Shown here: piece by piece, positions 1 to 12,303 of the stretch
Layout: the number at the start of each line of letters is the position of its first letter
Numbering within the stretch: the first letter of the stretch is position 1
DNA from: Formicarius rufipectus
Taxonomy: Eukaryota; Chordata; Aves; Passeriformes; Formicariidae
Reading direction: 5' to 3'
Length of the DNA: 64,000 nucleotides
Assembly (NCBI GenBank): GCA_013399695.1
Contig: VXAU01002071.1
Span: 1,124,362 to 1,188,361, forward strand
Notes under the pieces: model-generated
Seen by the model: the letters and a program-made list of their open reading frames with translations, nothing else
Databases searched by the model: none
What the model was told of the DNA's origin: nothing
Position numbers and translations under genes: made by a program

Positions 1-77
1 GTCCAAAGGCAGTGCCCACAGAGGGTTAATACAAACCTCCCAAACCTTCTAAATGACAGAGGATTGAGAGAACCAAC

Positions 78-3000
78 CTTCCTGGGGCAGCTCCACTGCG
101 CAGCCCAGAGTCGCTGAAGGCTCCTCCTCGGGGGTTGGGGAGCCCAGCGGGGTCGGGGAGCTCGACGTGGCTGGGGACATCAACATCCAGGAGCTCCGGG
201 TTGTGCTTGGCATCACCTCCTGTGTGTCCCGGGGAAGAGGCCGTGGTTAGTGAACAGCAGCAGCACGGAGAGGGGGGCACAACAATCAGCTGGATGGGAT
301 GGGTGGGGACAGGGAGCTGCTGTGGGTGTCACCTCTGGTTGAGAGGCTCTTTAAAGTGGGCGTTTGAGACCTGGAATAATCTCATTGCAAATAATTCACT
401 GCAAATATCTCGAGTAGACTCTCTTGCCTATAAGCTTTTGTAAAAGTCTCGCATTTTGAAGTTGTGCCTCTAGCATTTCCAGAAGAAATTTTGAATACTT
501 GCTTTGCTTTGATTTCTAGCTCCTTGCTCACTAAAAGCAATGAAATGAGGCTGTTTCTCTCTTTTCACTTTGACCACCATCCCCTTAGGATGGCTAAATA
601 TGGGATGTCCAGTGCTCTACTTTTTCTCAGCTTCTAACACGATTCCTCCATGAGAAAACAAAAACATCTGAATTCCAAAATACTGAACCAAAGCTGAGAC
701 TAAGCCCCCTGCTCTTGGTGTCAGTCTTTCCTCTCTTGTTTCACGCTTGTTTCCTAAGATAAGAAGCTTCCTGGAGCAAGATAAGTCTCTGAACCGTTTC
801 AGTTTGCCATCTGACAACCGTGGCTTAAACTAAATGATGCTACAGATTACAATAGCAATAATTAGTAAGAACAGGTATAATTGTGTGGAAGGGAGTGAGA
901 TATAGACTGGTGGGTTTGTTTTTTTTTTAACGACCAGGAAGCCAAACCCCAAGAAGTCGATGAAAACACCAACTGCAAGCTGTGCAAAATCAGGGTGGTG
1001 TTGGGAGGCTGCGCTTCTGTTTTGAGATGCTGCAGCCTAGTGGCTGCGGAGAGGACTTCCCTGGGCAGGAGGCAGCGGCATCCACAGCCTGAAGAAGCAG
1101 GAAAACCCCGAGCTGCCTCTGCTTTGGGGCTCACCTGAGGTCACGGACAGCTTCACTGCCATGGTCTCCCCGTAGCGCCCGTTGTCCTTCACCCCACACC
1201 AATACCACCCTTCGTCCTCCTCTGTCACCGAGTCGAAGCTCAGCACGACCGTCCTGTTGGCAGTGCTGCAGCTTGTCCCCGGCCCCAGCTGCCCCTGGTC
1301 AGAGGCTGGAATGATGAAGCAGCCACTGACATTCCACCTGCACCAGTACTTCTCGTGGGAGTAGTAGATGCACGGGTAAGAGCAGGTTAAATCGACCCGG
1401 GAGCCCACTTGTGCCACCACTTCTTTCGGTCCTGTCAGCTGAGGTTCTCCTGCAAGGGCAAAAGGGACAGCAGGGCTGGTGTTAGTGGTTTCAGTGGTGG
1501 CAGTGGCAGCCAGCAGGTAGTGGTGCTGCTACAGATGGACCTTTCAGGGAAAGTGCCCCTTAAGTTGCTAAATCAATGCTAAGGATGCTGTTTATGCATC
1601 TCTGGTTGACAGCTGGGGGAGTTTTCTTGCAAGGCTTAAGAAATATTTGTGTGACAAACTTCTGTGAGCACTTTCCCATAGAACTGAACCCTCATGTTTC
1701 AATTTTAGGGCTATTGAAGTGAGTTCAGGCTCTTCTGGAGTCTCTTCTCAAGGAGCCAGGCTGCTCATTTGAGGTTCTTAGGAGGTTGTTTCATACCCAT
1801 GAACTGAGAACTGCCCATGCACAAGTTCTGGGGCCGGGAGGTGGCCATGTGCAGCGTTGGGGGGTCCACATACCTTCTTCAATGATCAGCTCAGTTGATG
1901 ATTGCTGCTCCTTCAGCTCATTTGTCATGCACCAGTAATAGGCTGCGTCCTTGTGTGTCAGCTGGTTCAGGATGACTGTGACTGTCTTGTTATTGGGGTT
2001 CTCAAACATGGCCACTCTCCCCATATACTGTGTTCTCACATAGTCTGCATTATCTATGATTTTATAAGGTTTATTAGGTTCCCACTTGGCCCAGACCCTC
2101 GATGAGGACCTCCTCAGGGGCTCATAGAGGCACTCAAAAGTGGCTGAACTGCCGGTTTTTCCAGTTACCGTGGACTTTAATTGAGGGAAGTTTTTGTCTG
2201 TGGATAAAAATGAAATGACCAGTTACAAACATCTCACTTGTGTCCATGAAAAATCAATATTAGCAGATCAATAGAACCCTTTTGGTCAAAGCAAGGTAAG
2301 GCAAATCTCAGGGGTGCAACCAATAGGAGACTGTCCTGGCACTGCTTGATCCTAAAGAGTCTGTGAGGCTTTTCTTTTCCCCTGATTCACCAAGTGGTTA
2401 TTGGCTTTGTGCACGGACATTTGTTCTCTTTGCTAGAGGAAGGGCAGGTCTTCTCCTTTCTACATCTGTCATGCTGAGATTTAAGGAATTAAGACTTGAT
2501 GAGAGAGTTTGCTTGTCTCAGACTTGGAGGTGGAATTTTTCTCCTGGAGTTTTGGGTTGGGGAAGATAGTTAGCCTCTACTGGGAAAGTTAAGTCTTGAT
2601 ACAAGATATATTGGTGATGGTTTCGTGTGTTGCAGATAGTTAAATGAATAGGAAGAAGTATCTAGATGAGAGAATAGGATAATAGCACTCTGCTAAGGGA
2701 AATGAAAGGTCTTGCTAAATCAAGTGAAACTGCTAGAGATGCTTCTGAAGAGGAGCAGAGATGAAGGGGCAAAGACACTGGGAATAGCTTACCCTCATAG
2801 ATGAACACTTCCAGTTCCTTTGATAGTTTATCTTTGCCGTATTCACCAGCACCACACCGGTACAGACCTGCATCTTCCCAGTCCATCTGGGTCATCATGA
2901 TGCTGAATGAGCCTGCAGAGTCTCCCAGGCTCAGCAGAACTCGCCCTGTGTAGTTCTTGTTGACTTGCTCACGGTTGTCAATGATGCTCCAGCAATGTTC

Positions 3001-3925
3001 TCCCTCCATCCTGCACAGGTACTTCCTCAAGAGGGTGGAGTCCTCCCCAAAGCTGCAGGTCACAGTCCAGGTGCTGTGCAGCTTCACGTAGAAGAGCTCA
3101 GGGGTCTCAGGTATGGGGGGAGCTGTGCACACAGGGACACAGTGAGGCCCTTGTGCCCGTGAAAAGGAGAACATCTGTGTTCTGAAAGCGCCTCGAGCTC
3201 TTAGACACGGGGCAGGTGGGCTATGGAGCCTTATTTAAGAGGGGAGAAGGGGAAGTGTGAAAGAAAACAAGACCTTCAGAAGCCCCAAGGCTGTGCTTAC
3301 CTGGAAAAACACTCAGAGTGACCCTGTGGGAGAGCCCTCTGCCGTTGACACCAACACCACACTGGTAGGTGCCGGCGTCAGCCAGCGCCAGCGAGGAGAT
3401 GCTGATCTGGAAGTTTTCTTCCTCGGGGTAGTCAGTGAGGGAGATTCTGCCTTTGAAGCCCGAAGCAACGAATCCACTGGTGGAAACCACAGTCATGCAG
3501 CTCCCCCCTGACTGCCTGCACCAGTATTTCCTGTCGTGCTTGTTCACAGTGGTGGGGGGGTAGAAGCATTTCACGATGGTTGACCCGCCGACCAGCCCGG
3601 ACACCTGCCGTGGCCCGAACACGGGGCTTAAGACTGCAGGAGGAAAATGTGCTGGCTGTTAAATGTCCCCTGTGCCACACAGGTGTCCCAGGGCAAGGGT
3701 GGACCCAGGGGTGTGGAGCATCAGGTGCCCCGAAAAGGTCCCGTGGCAGTGGTGGGCACTGATGAGGTGAAGATGACCCCTGAACGTGACACCTCTGGTC
3801 TTAGACCACCACAACACCTGTGCCCCGGGCAAGTGGCACTTACTTGTTGCTTTGGGGGGGTGTCTGCTCCTTGCAGATCCAGCTGGGAGGAGGGTGAGGA
3901 GGAAGATGAAGGCCAGCAAAGCCAT
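78..3925 (-). CDS. PIGR: Polymeric immunoglobulin receptor, four Ig-V domains; 3' part lies outside the window
   Basis: Known role of the family: binds polymeric IgA/IgM at the basolateral epithelial surface and carries it to the lumen. Exons read on the minus strand, all phase 1 up to the linker: signal 3844-3925 (MALLAFIFLLTLLPAGSA, donor GTAAGT); Ig1 3301-3633; Ig2 2793-3122; Ig3 1874-2197; Ig4 1135-1449; acidic linker from 219 to about 78. Ig1 (residues about 28-138) has the pIgR signatures FGPRQVSG, KYWCRQ and DAGTYQCG. Ig3 holds KDAAYYWC and Ig4 DEGWYWCG. Four V domains match bird pIgR; mammals have five. The linker (residues about 462-508) is rich in Asp, Glu and Pro, like the stalk before the membrane in pIgR. 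The membrane and tail exons must lie left of base 1. The linker donor (GTTGGT) is weak and leaves phase 2, so that border is uncertain. The signal exon is preceded by an acceptor-like TTTTCCAG, so a 5' untranslated exon lies further upstream. Confidence 0.9.
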
Positions 3926-4415
3926 TTTTATTGCATTCCCTGGAAAAGACATGGAAGCTGGTGAATAACCACACTTGTGCAATGATTAAGTAGATCATTT
4001 AAATCTTTTTGCTTGGAGGGTATGAGGGTTGTGGCTTCTTGAAGTAGAGAGAAATACAGTTTTTAGTTGCTTCTGTGAAGGAATTGAATGGGAAAGAGGG
4101 AGTTGATAACTCTGTTCTTGCCTGTGGTGCTGCAGGGCAACAGGACTGTCCGTGGGTCTCATCCCAACACTCCCCAACCTTCCCTCTGTAACGTGGGGGG
4201 AGTTGTTCTTATGACAACCTTGGCCAGTGTCCCTTGGGCAGGCAACAGTGGTGATGTGCCCAGCACACAGAGTGGTTTGGGCCAAGAAATGCTCCCTTGA
4301 CCATTTGCCCACAGATAATGGTGCCTCCAACAGTTTAATAGGTGAGGGTGCAGGGACAGGAAGGGCTTGTTCACCCTGAGTGCCAAGAGTGCTCTGTAGG
4401 AAAACCTGCTCTCAC

Positions 4416-4672
4416 AGAATGCTTTGGGTCAGAAAGGATCTTAAAGCTCATCTTGTTCCGCCATGGGAAGGAACACCTTCCACCAGCCCAGGGTGCTCCA
4501 AGCCCCATCCAACCTGGCCTCGGACACTTCCAGGGATGGAGCAGCCACAGATTCTCTGCCCACCCTGTGCCTGCCCACAGTCATTGCAAAGATTTCTTCC
4601 TTGATCTCCCTGCCTATTTTAAGTTCATAGAACACTCTGAGTTGGAAGGGACCCATAAGAGATGACGAGAGG
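4416..4672 (-). repeat. CR1-type LINE 3' fragments
   Basis: Read on minus, the sequence matches the familiar avian CR1 3' region: the phrases for heading a CR1 tail (ttgggt..gaaaggatcttaaag), gccatggg..aggaacacc and ccaacctggcc follow in the usual order. A second short piece, with gagttggaagggaccca, follows near 4630. Confidence 0.8.
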
Positions 4673-7600
4673 TGCCAAGGAAAGCCTTCATAAACAATCA
4701 CAGGAATTTGATTTCAGGGCATCAAGTGACACAATTTTATTAAGGGTAATTCCTGGTAGAAGAAAAAGGGGTTTATTTTCCTGGTAAGATGAAAGGTGTT
4801 CTGTTGTGCCTTCTTCCTTGTATTGTGATTTCTACTTGCTCAATGGCTACTTGTCCCTGTCTAATGATTAACTCAGTGGGCATGAAAAAATGCTCTTTCA
4901 TATGTATCCCAACAGTAGCCAACAAGATAAACACCACACATTCTGCAGAAAGCAAATAATATGGCACAAAGAAGGCCTTGATATTTGCCCCTGGCTGAGC
5001 AATCCCTCTGGCTGATGGTCACCTCCAGCCCTCTGTGGTGCAAGCAGGATCCCAACCCAGCCTTCCAATTTTAGTGAAATTTGAATAATCTGTTATTCTG
5101 AATTCTTCTTCAAAATATAGAGGTTTTGGATCACAGACCACATTGTTTTGTCAGGTAGGAAAGGTTTACCAACCTCTATTTTTTTTTTTTTTTGAACAAA
5201 GATACAGCTGTCTCAAGAAAAGCATGCAAGAGTGGTGGCAACAGGGTCTTCAAAAACACGTTAGAGCAGGAAAAACTTTTTGGCTCTCTGTCTCTGGGGA
5301 TACATGTGCACTTCTGTCTGCCAAAAATAATGGTTCTTGCACAACTAACACCTGCAGCTCTGTGTTGCCTCCAGTCCTGTTTTTTTCAGATGCTGTCAAA
5401 ACCTTCCCCCACCCCCTGAATGAATGGCGCAAACTCCCCTGTAGAGAACAAACCAGCTGCCACAGCTGAAGTCAGGAGATGGGAGTTTGCATGTTGGTGT
5501 GTGACCTTTCCACCCCCGACCTTTGGCCACCAATGCCACCAAATCTGGGCAATGGCATTGTCCTGTCTGGGACACTCTGCCAGGCAGGGGTGGCTCCAGA
5601 CTCTTTGGGTGTGTAATCCAACAGGGATTTCAGGGGATGATTTTGTCCCAGACCAGAACAGGATAGGCTTGTTGTTAGCAAGGTTAATGCTAACAAATCA
5701 AGGCTCAGGTATAATATGCTTTAAACCAGCAAATATAGAGAGCAATTTCCAGGTAAATGGTATTGACTTTCCACACCTGCCCTGAGGTGCTGTGTGTGCC
5801 CATGAGCCTGGGAAGTGCTGCTGAAACCCCACTGAGGGTGACAGCACAAGGGTGTGAGTGTCTGAAACACCTGCAAAGTGTTCAGGCATTATTAAAATCC
5901 ATTTATGTACCTGTACTGTAATGACAGGTAAAATCTCATTGAAACTTGTAATGTATTTGACCAGTGTGGAAAAATCTGTGGCTCTTGCCAAGTGAGACAC
6001 AGCCTTACCTCAATGTGGCTTTGGTGTGAAAAGAGCTGTAAATGGAAAAATTACAACATAATTACCTTTTTCCCCTTCCTTTCCAATGCAGGACAGCTCA
6101 TTTTTTTTGTTATTTTACTGTCTTGAGAACGGCCAACACTTTGTTTTGATTTGCTATGTTGCTGTGCTCTGAACATCCCTGCACCTTCCCTGAGCGATAA
6201 AGACATTTTAGTGCTGTGTGTAAAGCTCTGGGGAGCTCAGAGCCTCGTGGTCAGTCCCTCTTTCTCAGATGGACGTGTTATTAGCGTGTCTAACCACAGA
6301 AGTGGCTGCTGGTGCTTCTGTGGGCAGCAGATGTGGTAGGAGACCTCCCTGGCTGTGTTTCCTGATCTGTGTGGACACTCTCCTGGGCTGGGACCATCAC
6401 CTTCCTCTCCAGCACTATTGGCTGCCTATATTTTGATATTTTTTCCATGTTTCCAGCAGCAAGTGCTCTCTGACCAGGCTGGTTCTTCCAAATCTCACCC
6501 ATTGTAAGACCTTCCCTGCATTTCTGATGTCCTTTTGGCATTCTGTCATTCTAGGGGAGAAATCTCTTCGGATGATGTGGAAGAGATCAGGACCTGCTCC
6601 TCAAGTTATGCAAACCTGAGCCAGCAGCTGCTCCTGCAGGGGATGAAATGCCAGAGTCCAGCTCCCAAATCCTGCTGTCTCAGCTGCATTAGGAGCAAAG
6701 CAGCTTCTCAGAGCCCCTAATGCAGCTTGCCAGGGATCAGCACAGTCTAGCCCATTAGATATTAACTATTGCTCTTAACAAGGACCAGTGTCAAGGCCGT
6801 GCTCTGGGATGGACAAAACACAAAGATCTACTTGTGACATTTGTCATTCCAGCCTGGGAGCCCTTCTGTGGAATGTTTACTGTTATCCAGATAGCTGCGA
6901 AATAATAACATGTATTAGATCTACTTTATATGTATCTTTATATATATTTTCCTCCCTCGAGTCCCTTTGAAGTAAGATCCAGGAGGAAGCTGTAGAAATG
7001 CAAACCACTGCAGGGACAGGTTGTAGAGGCAGCATCAAGGGCTGTGCTGTGAGGAGGAGCACTCCTGGGGGTGATTTATGGAGGTGCTGAAGACCTCTGT
7101 GCCCAAAAACAGGGGCTCAGCAACAGAGTTCTTCCTGCCCAGGGCTGGGCTGTCTACATCTCTACGTTGCTCCTCAAGGTCATTGTATGTGTTACCTTAC
7201 CATGAGTTTTATTTGCTGCAGTAGGATGGGGAAAAGCCACCAATCCACTCCATTTTCATGGAGTTAAGAATGAGCAATCAACTGGTAGATAAAAGATCAA
7301 GCTGACCTAGACACAGGCAGAAAATAAACATTTCAAGTTCCAAACAGATGCCTCCTTTACAATAAGGCAAATACATAAGGGGTGCTCCTTTGGTGAGACA
7401 GTTAGCAGAAACACCTAGGCAGGACTTACTGAAGGTTATCAAGGTGGACTAAGAAATCAGCAGTTTTTAGGAATTCCTGCAGTGTTTGTGGCCCTCTTAG
7501 CTAAGAAACCCTTGTCAATTAAGCACTGTCCTGTGTGAGCAATGTACTCCAGAAAAGAATGAAACAGAATGATCAGCCTCATGGCAGGCACTGAAATGCC

Positions 7601-10600
7601 AGCAGAGATTGTGCTGCTGCCCTAATTTCATGTTTCTCCAAGGTGTGAGATATCCCCATTCACCAACTGGCTGCTTTTCGGGTCAGTGTCATGGTTCATT
7701 TGTTCCTTGGGCTGGAAAGTGAAACCAACTTCAACTCTCTCCAACTATTCCCAGTTTAATTATTCTCCTGCTGCAAGGAGCAGGAACATCCCAAGGCCCA
7801 GGCTGTGCAGCCCCTGGATGGCTGGACAGTGCCAGTGCAGGATTCTTCAACCATTGCAATTAGGAGGTGGAATTTCTCTGTCCTTCAGATGGAATCTATT
7901 AAATCCTGTATGAATGTGTTCTTTGCAGAAACCCACACCTTCACTGGTGGCCTGAGGGTGACAGGGCTCTGCCAGGCTTCTCTGGTTTCAGCTTTGGGTC
8001 ACCAAAAGCCCATTCCACTTATGCTTCAGTATCTGTTTACCTTCCTGTACAAGCTTTAGAGCTCTTCAGAGCTCATTTAGGACACAACTGCACCAATTCT
8101 AAATTTCAAAATTTCCCTGTTGTCATTCAAAAGACTGTAATGACCTTAGGCTGCGTTTAGATTACCACAGTAATATTTAATAACATCAGTTATTTTATAT
8201 GTTAAAACTGAATGTGAATATCATAATAAATAATCTTAAGATTTTTCCAGAAATGCAATATTAAAAATCTACTGCAGAGAGGAAGGCATAACTATCACAA
8301 GACTGATCCTGTGTTTCTGAGCATCTTTCACAAGAAATCAGCCTCCCACCCGTGAGACCTGCTGGTCCAGAGCTGCTGCTTCCCTTCACATGTGTGAGGA
8401 GTCCTCAAGAGTGGCTCAAGACTGTTGCTCATCTCCTTCCCTGTCTCCAAGAGGTAGTAAGAGAAACTCTGCATTTCCAAAAGACAACGAAGCAGCACTA
8501 CTTACACCTTAAGTTCCTTCTGCTGTCTTTTGTGCTTCTTGCTTTTCCTTTTGGGTTGACCACTCTGAGTTTGCTGGTGACCGACTCTGGGACCTTCTGT
8601 GAGTGTCCTGCCTCCTTGTCCCAGCAGGGTGAGGGCTCTGGCAGGGCCGGGCTGGTTTAAATACTCCCTGTGCCTTTAGCCCTGCTGTTTCCACCTGTTG
8701 TGCCTTAAAGGAATAGCATCCAAAAGCCCTGGCAGGTGAGCACCACCCCACGTGAGAGCCGGGGAGCCAATGCCTGTCCCAGCTCTGCTGCCACTCTGGA
8801 AGGGCAGACCCTTATTTACCCCCTGATTTCACCCCCACCTTTGCACAGCACCCACCCCAAAGGTGGGTGGGCTCCCACACACGGTCCAGGGCACCTCTGC
8901 CTCCTTTAGGAAGGAGCCTCCAGGGGGTTAAGCCCGTGGAGGGTCCTTTGAGTGCCTTTTGGGCAGACTCCTGCTTGGACAGGGGCCAACCTGCCAGGGA
9001 AGCTGATTCCTGGGTTTGGAGGTGATGCCTAAGCCTGGCACAAAGACACTGTGGGGCCTTAGGGGGTCTGAGTCTGATTTGGAGACCCCTCCTCTTTGCT
9101 GGCATTGCAACACCACCCTTGAGTTGTGTTTCCCACTGTCCTGGGCAGGTGAGCCCCTCACTGCATCCAGGTGGTGTTTTCTAAGGTACTGCTTGGTTTT
9201 TGCCTCTAAGAAGACCTTGATTGGCCATCCCAGTAGAGCAACCTGTCCAACTTCCCTGCTCTCAAGCCCCTCTGCCTCCCCTCAGCCTGGTGGGGAGAGC
9301 AGGAGTCTGGGTGGGCAAGGGTTGGACTTGTCTGTGCAGACCAAGAACATCTCAAGCTCTTTAAAGTCAAAAATAAATCAACAGGATCTTTGCAGCCATC
9401 TCCCACCTCATTTCTTGGTTCTCCTCCTATAGGCAGATCAGGGCCCAAATATAAATTCCCTGTGAGGTTGTCAGAAATGGGGAAAAAAGTAAAATTAATG
9501 AAGTTTAAAGTATTTGTATTTTGTGGGATGAATCATTAACTCACTTCACCTTGTACTAACAATGCAAGAGAAGTAGTTCCTTCTAACTAGGGAGTCAAAC
9601 AGCTTTTCTCGTGCTCTCACTGAAAGCTGAGGGGTTTGAACAGGATGGCAGCTCCAGCTGTTCCTGCCATGCCTGGGAGCACCAAGATCCTGACCTGGAG
9701 TTGGAGTCTGTAAGAAATTTGTCAGACCTTAAAGTCAGCCCTGGAAGTACCTTTCATGTATCTGAGGGGGTTGAGCTCCTTTCCCTCTGTGAGTGTGCAG
9801 CTCCCGAGGTGGGGAAGGAGCTCCTGTGCTTTCAGAGGCTGATCTGGTGGGGATCTTGGACTGAGACAACGGCCACCCATCAAGGGCACAAACAAGTTGT
9901 GTCCTTCCCACCAGGGCTGCTTCCTTGGACGTTCCAAACATCCCCCAAATAATATTGGCATCCCCTTTCCTCCTTGTCCGTGGAGTTGTGCTTGCTTGAC
10001 CACAGTGGGCACAGGTGAGTTGGCTTCCCTGTAGGTCTCACTCTTCCTTGGGAGCCACCACATCATCTTCTCCACTCAGCCCAGCTCCATCCTGCTGTTT
10101 TAAATGTGTTTTAAAGACCTTGGGCTTGCAGAAGAAGGTGGGATGGCCGTGGGCAGAGGAAATCCTGGCAGAAACCAGCCATGGGCACCTGTAACTGCTG
10201 GGGCATCTCAGGGAGGAAAAGTTTCCTTAACCAAACCAGTCTTGGCCCTTCAGGCTTCCAGTAAAACAGATCTGTTGCCTCATGCAAATCTATTTCCTTT
10301 AGGTTTAACACATGAGGAAACATTCTCCTGCCAAGTCCCAGGTTCCAAAGCATTGTGGCATCTCCAGAAAACAAACAACCTTCCGATTGCATTTATTGAG
10401 GGAGCAAAGCCCAGTTTGCTGCATGGCACAGAGCCCGAGAGCACAAACCAAAGCTGCTCCTTGTGTTTGGCCTCAACTGCTTTGGGTTTGAAGCTGTGGA
10501 GGGAAAATAACACTTGGGAATGGGAGTGTCTGATAAGCTGAAATCAGATGTGCTTTGCGTTTGCAAAACGACTCAATGGATCAGGATTTTTTAAGAAAAG

Positions 10601-10630
10601 ATCAGAAAATTCTTTTTTTTTTTATTTTTT

Positions 10631-10738
10631 GAGCAAGCTGGTCTAGTGGAAGGTGTCCTTGTCCTCAGCAGGGGGGGGCTGGAACAAGATGAGCTCTAAG
10701 GTCCCTTCCAAGCCAAACCAGCCCATGATCCTCTGATT
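10631..10738 (+). repeat. CR1-type LINE 3' end
   Basis: The phrases ctggtctagtggaaggtgtcc, aaggtcccttccaa and catgatcctctg are the CR1 3' terminus in sense orientation. Length is about 100 bp, truncated at the 5' side. Confidence 0.8.
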
Positions 10739-12106
10739 TCTGGTCTCACACTGGGCAATCCTGAAGCCACGAGGGTCCTTCCCTCCCCTCCCCTTTCCCT
10801 CAGGATTCTGAGCTGCACACAAACAATCAGCTGCATTATTTTATTCTTTGTTCTGCAAAACACATCGCAAGTTGGGGTTCAGCTCTGATTTGGGGGTGGG
10901 GTCTGAGCAGGGCAGGGGGCTACGAGGGGCTCTGGGTGCCCTGCAGTTCCCACCTTTGGCTTTCCAAAAGGAACCTTCCCAGCTCATGCCAGGGGGTTTC
11001 ACTGAAGCTTCTGCCTCGAACCTTCAGCAGGCACCTCGAGAAGGGCTTTTTCCCTACAGGGCAGCTGTAAAACAACAAAACACAAGAGAAGCTGAGATCT
11101 GCCATTGCCTCTCTACAATATTTTTGCAAGTCATTTCACGGGTGTTTGTTCCTGTTTTTATGCCAAACTTCATATTTTAAAGGGGTCTGGTATTTTAGGG
11201 AGTCCTGGGAACAGAAAGATGGGAAAACCTGGCTCAGAGGGGACTTCTGGAGGCAACCTCCTGCTGAGATTAAGATCAGAATTATCCCAGGCTTTACCCC
11301 AAACCAGACCACTGGGAGCAAAAGGCACAATTAACAAACACTGGGTTTCATTCTCCCTTTTAGAGGTTTTAGAAGTTTTTCACAGAATGTTGATTGTTTC
11401 TTTCCAAGATTTTAGGAGAAATGTACCTTTTTCCTTCCATTATTTAGATTTAGGACCCCTTTTGGCTCTAAATGCATTGTTATGAGAACATGAAATGCCA
11501 TCACCAAGTTTCTGAACCACTATTTCAATAATTTTTGCTTTAATGGAGTACTTTTCACTGATAAAAATTTCCACAAATGAGATGCTTTTAAAATATTTGC
11601 TCAGGTGTTTTCCACATGAGCTTCACTCTAAAGAGAATTAACATTCTGAGACAGACCCCATTTTGTCAGAAGACAGAGACTCTTACACATAAGCTGGTCA
11701 TCCTGAATCTTCCAAGGACAGCAAAGATTTTCCTGCACAGAAGGACAGCAAAATAATAAAGGGTTGCAACACAGTGAACAATAATTACTTCTGGGCAATA
11801 TTGAAAAAGGTGATAAGAAATCAGATTTCATTGAAACAAGCAGGAAGAGTGATAACAGGTTTACTACATGGTAAGCGAAAATTATAATCAACTCTATAAT
11901 AAATTTATGAACTTTATATAGGAATTAATCCAAGTCTTTTGAAATCTATGGTTTAGCATTCCTTGGGAAGGAGTGAAGGCAGATAGCTTGGCAGTAGGAC
12001 ACAAGTCCTGGGCTGCGCATTGTGATCCCTGGACTGCAAACCTGGTGTCTCTCCTGGGGAGGAATTTTACCTACTAAACCACAAATTCTCTACTTAAAAT
12101 TCGGTT

Positions 12107-12303
12107 TTATTCTCTTCTACCAAGGGAGATGACACTTTCAACACCAGTTTCAGAAAACACCCACCTACATTTGCCACAGTCCCTCTTCCATTCCTGCACT
12201 TTTCCTGGGCTCAGGGTTTCCTCCATCCTTTCCTCTCCTACAGGACTCGGACCAGCCTGAACTGTGGCTGCCTCCAGCTTCCCAGTGGTGCTTCCTTCCC
12301 CTC
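12107..12303 (-). CDS. Candidate terminal cytoplasmic exon of the FCAMR-like gene
   Basis: The acceptor-like TTTGTTTTAAAG is followed by a frame that continues the phase-1 codon split left by the membrane exon. It stays open for about 64 codons, hydrophilic and Glu/Lys/Thr rich (includes STTGKLEAATVQ). The TAA stop lies inside an AATAAA poly(A) signal (12106-12111). It fits as the last exon of the receptor, but no homology was recognised, so this is an inference from phase and signals. Confidence 0.35.

Larger units (their letters stand above)
3926..12106. other. Intergenic stretch between PIGR and the FCAMR-like gene
   Basis: No exon with family resemblance was found on either strand. The 5' untranslated exon and promoter of PIGR should lie in its left part, but no convincing TATA box was seen. 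It contains CR1 fragments near 4416 and 10631. Open frames of 60-145 codons here have no recognisable motifs and are not supported as genes. Confidence 0.6.

Noticed and set aside
860..1050. Hydrophobic run (VGVFIDFLGFGFLVV, then lysines) on minus as a PIGR membrane exon
   Set aside because: Only about 15 hydrophobic residues with an Asp inside, no good donor afterwards, and the following linker exon fits best directly after Ig4, ahead of the membrane.
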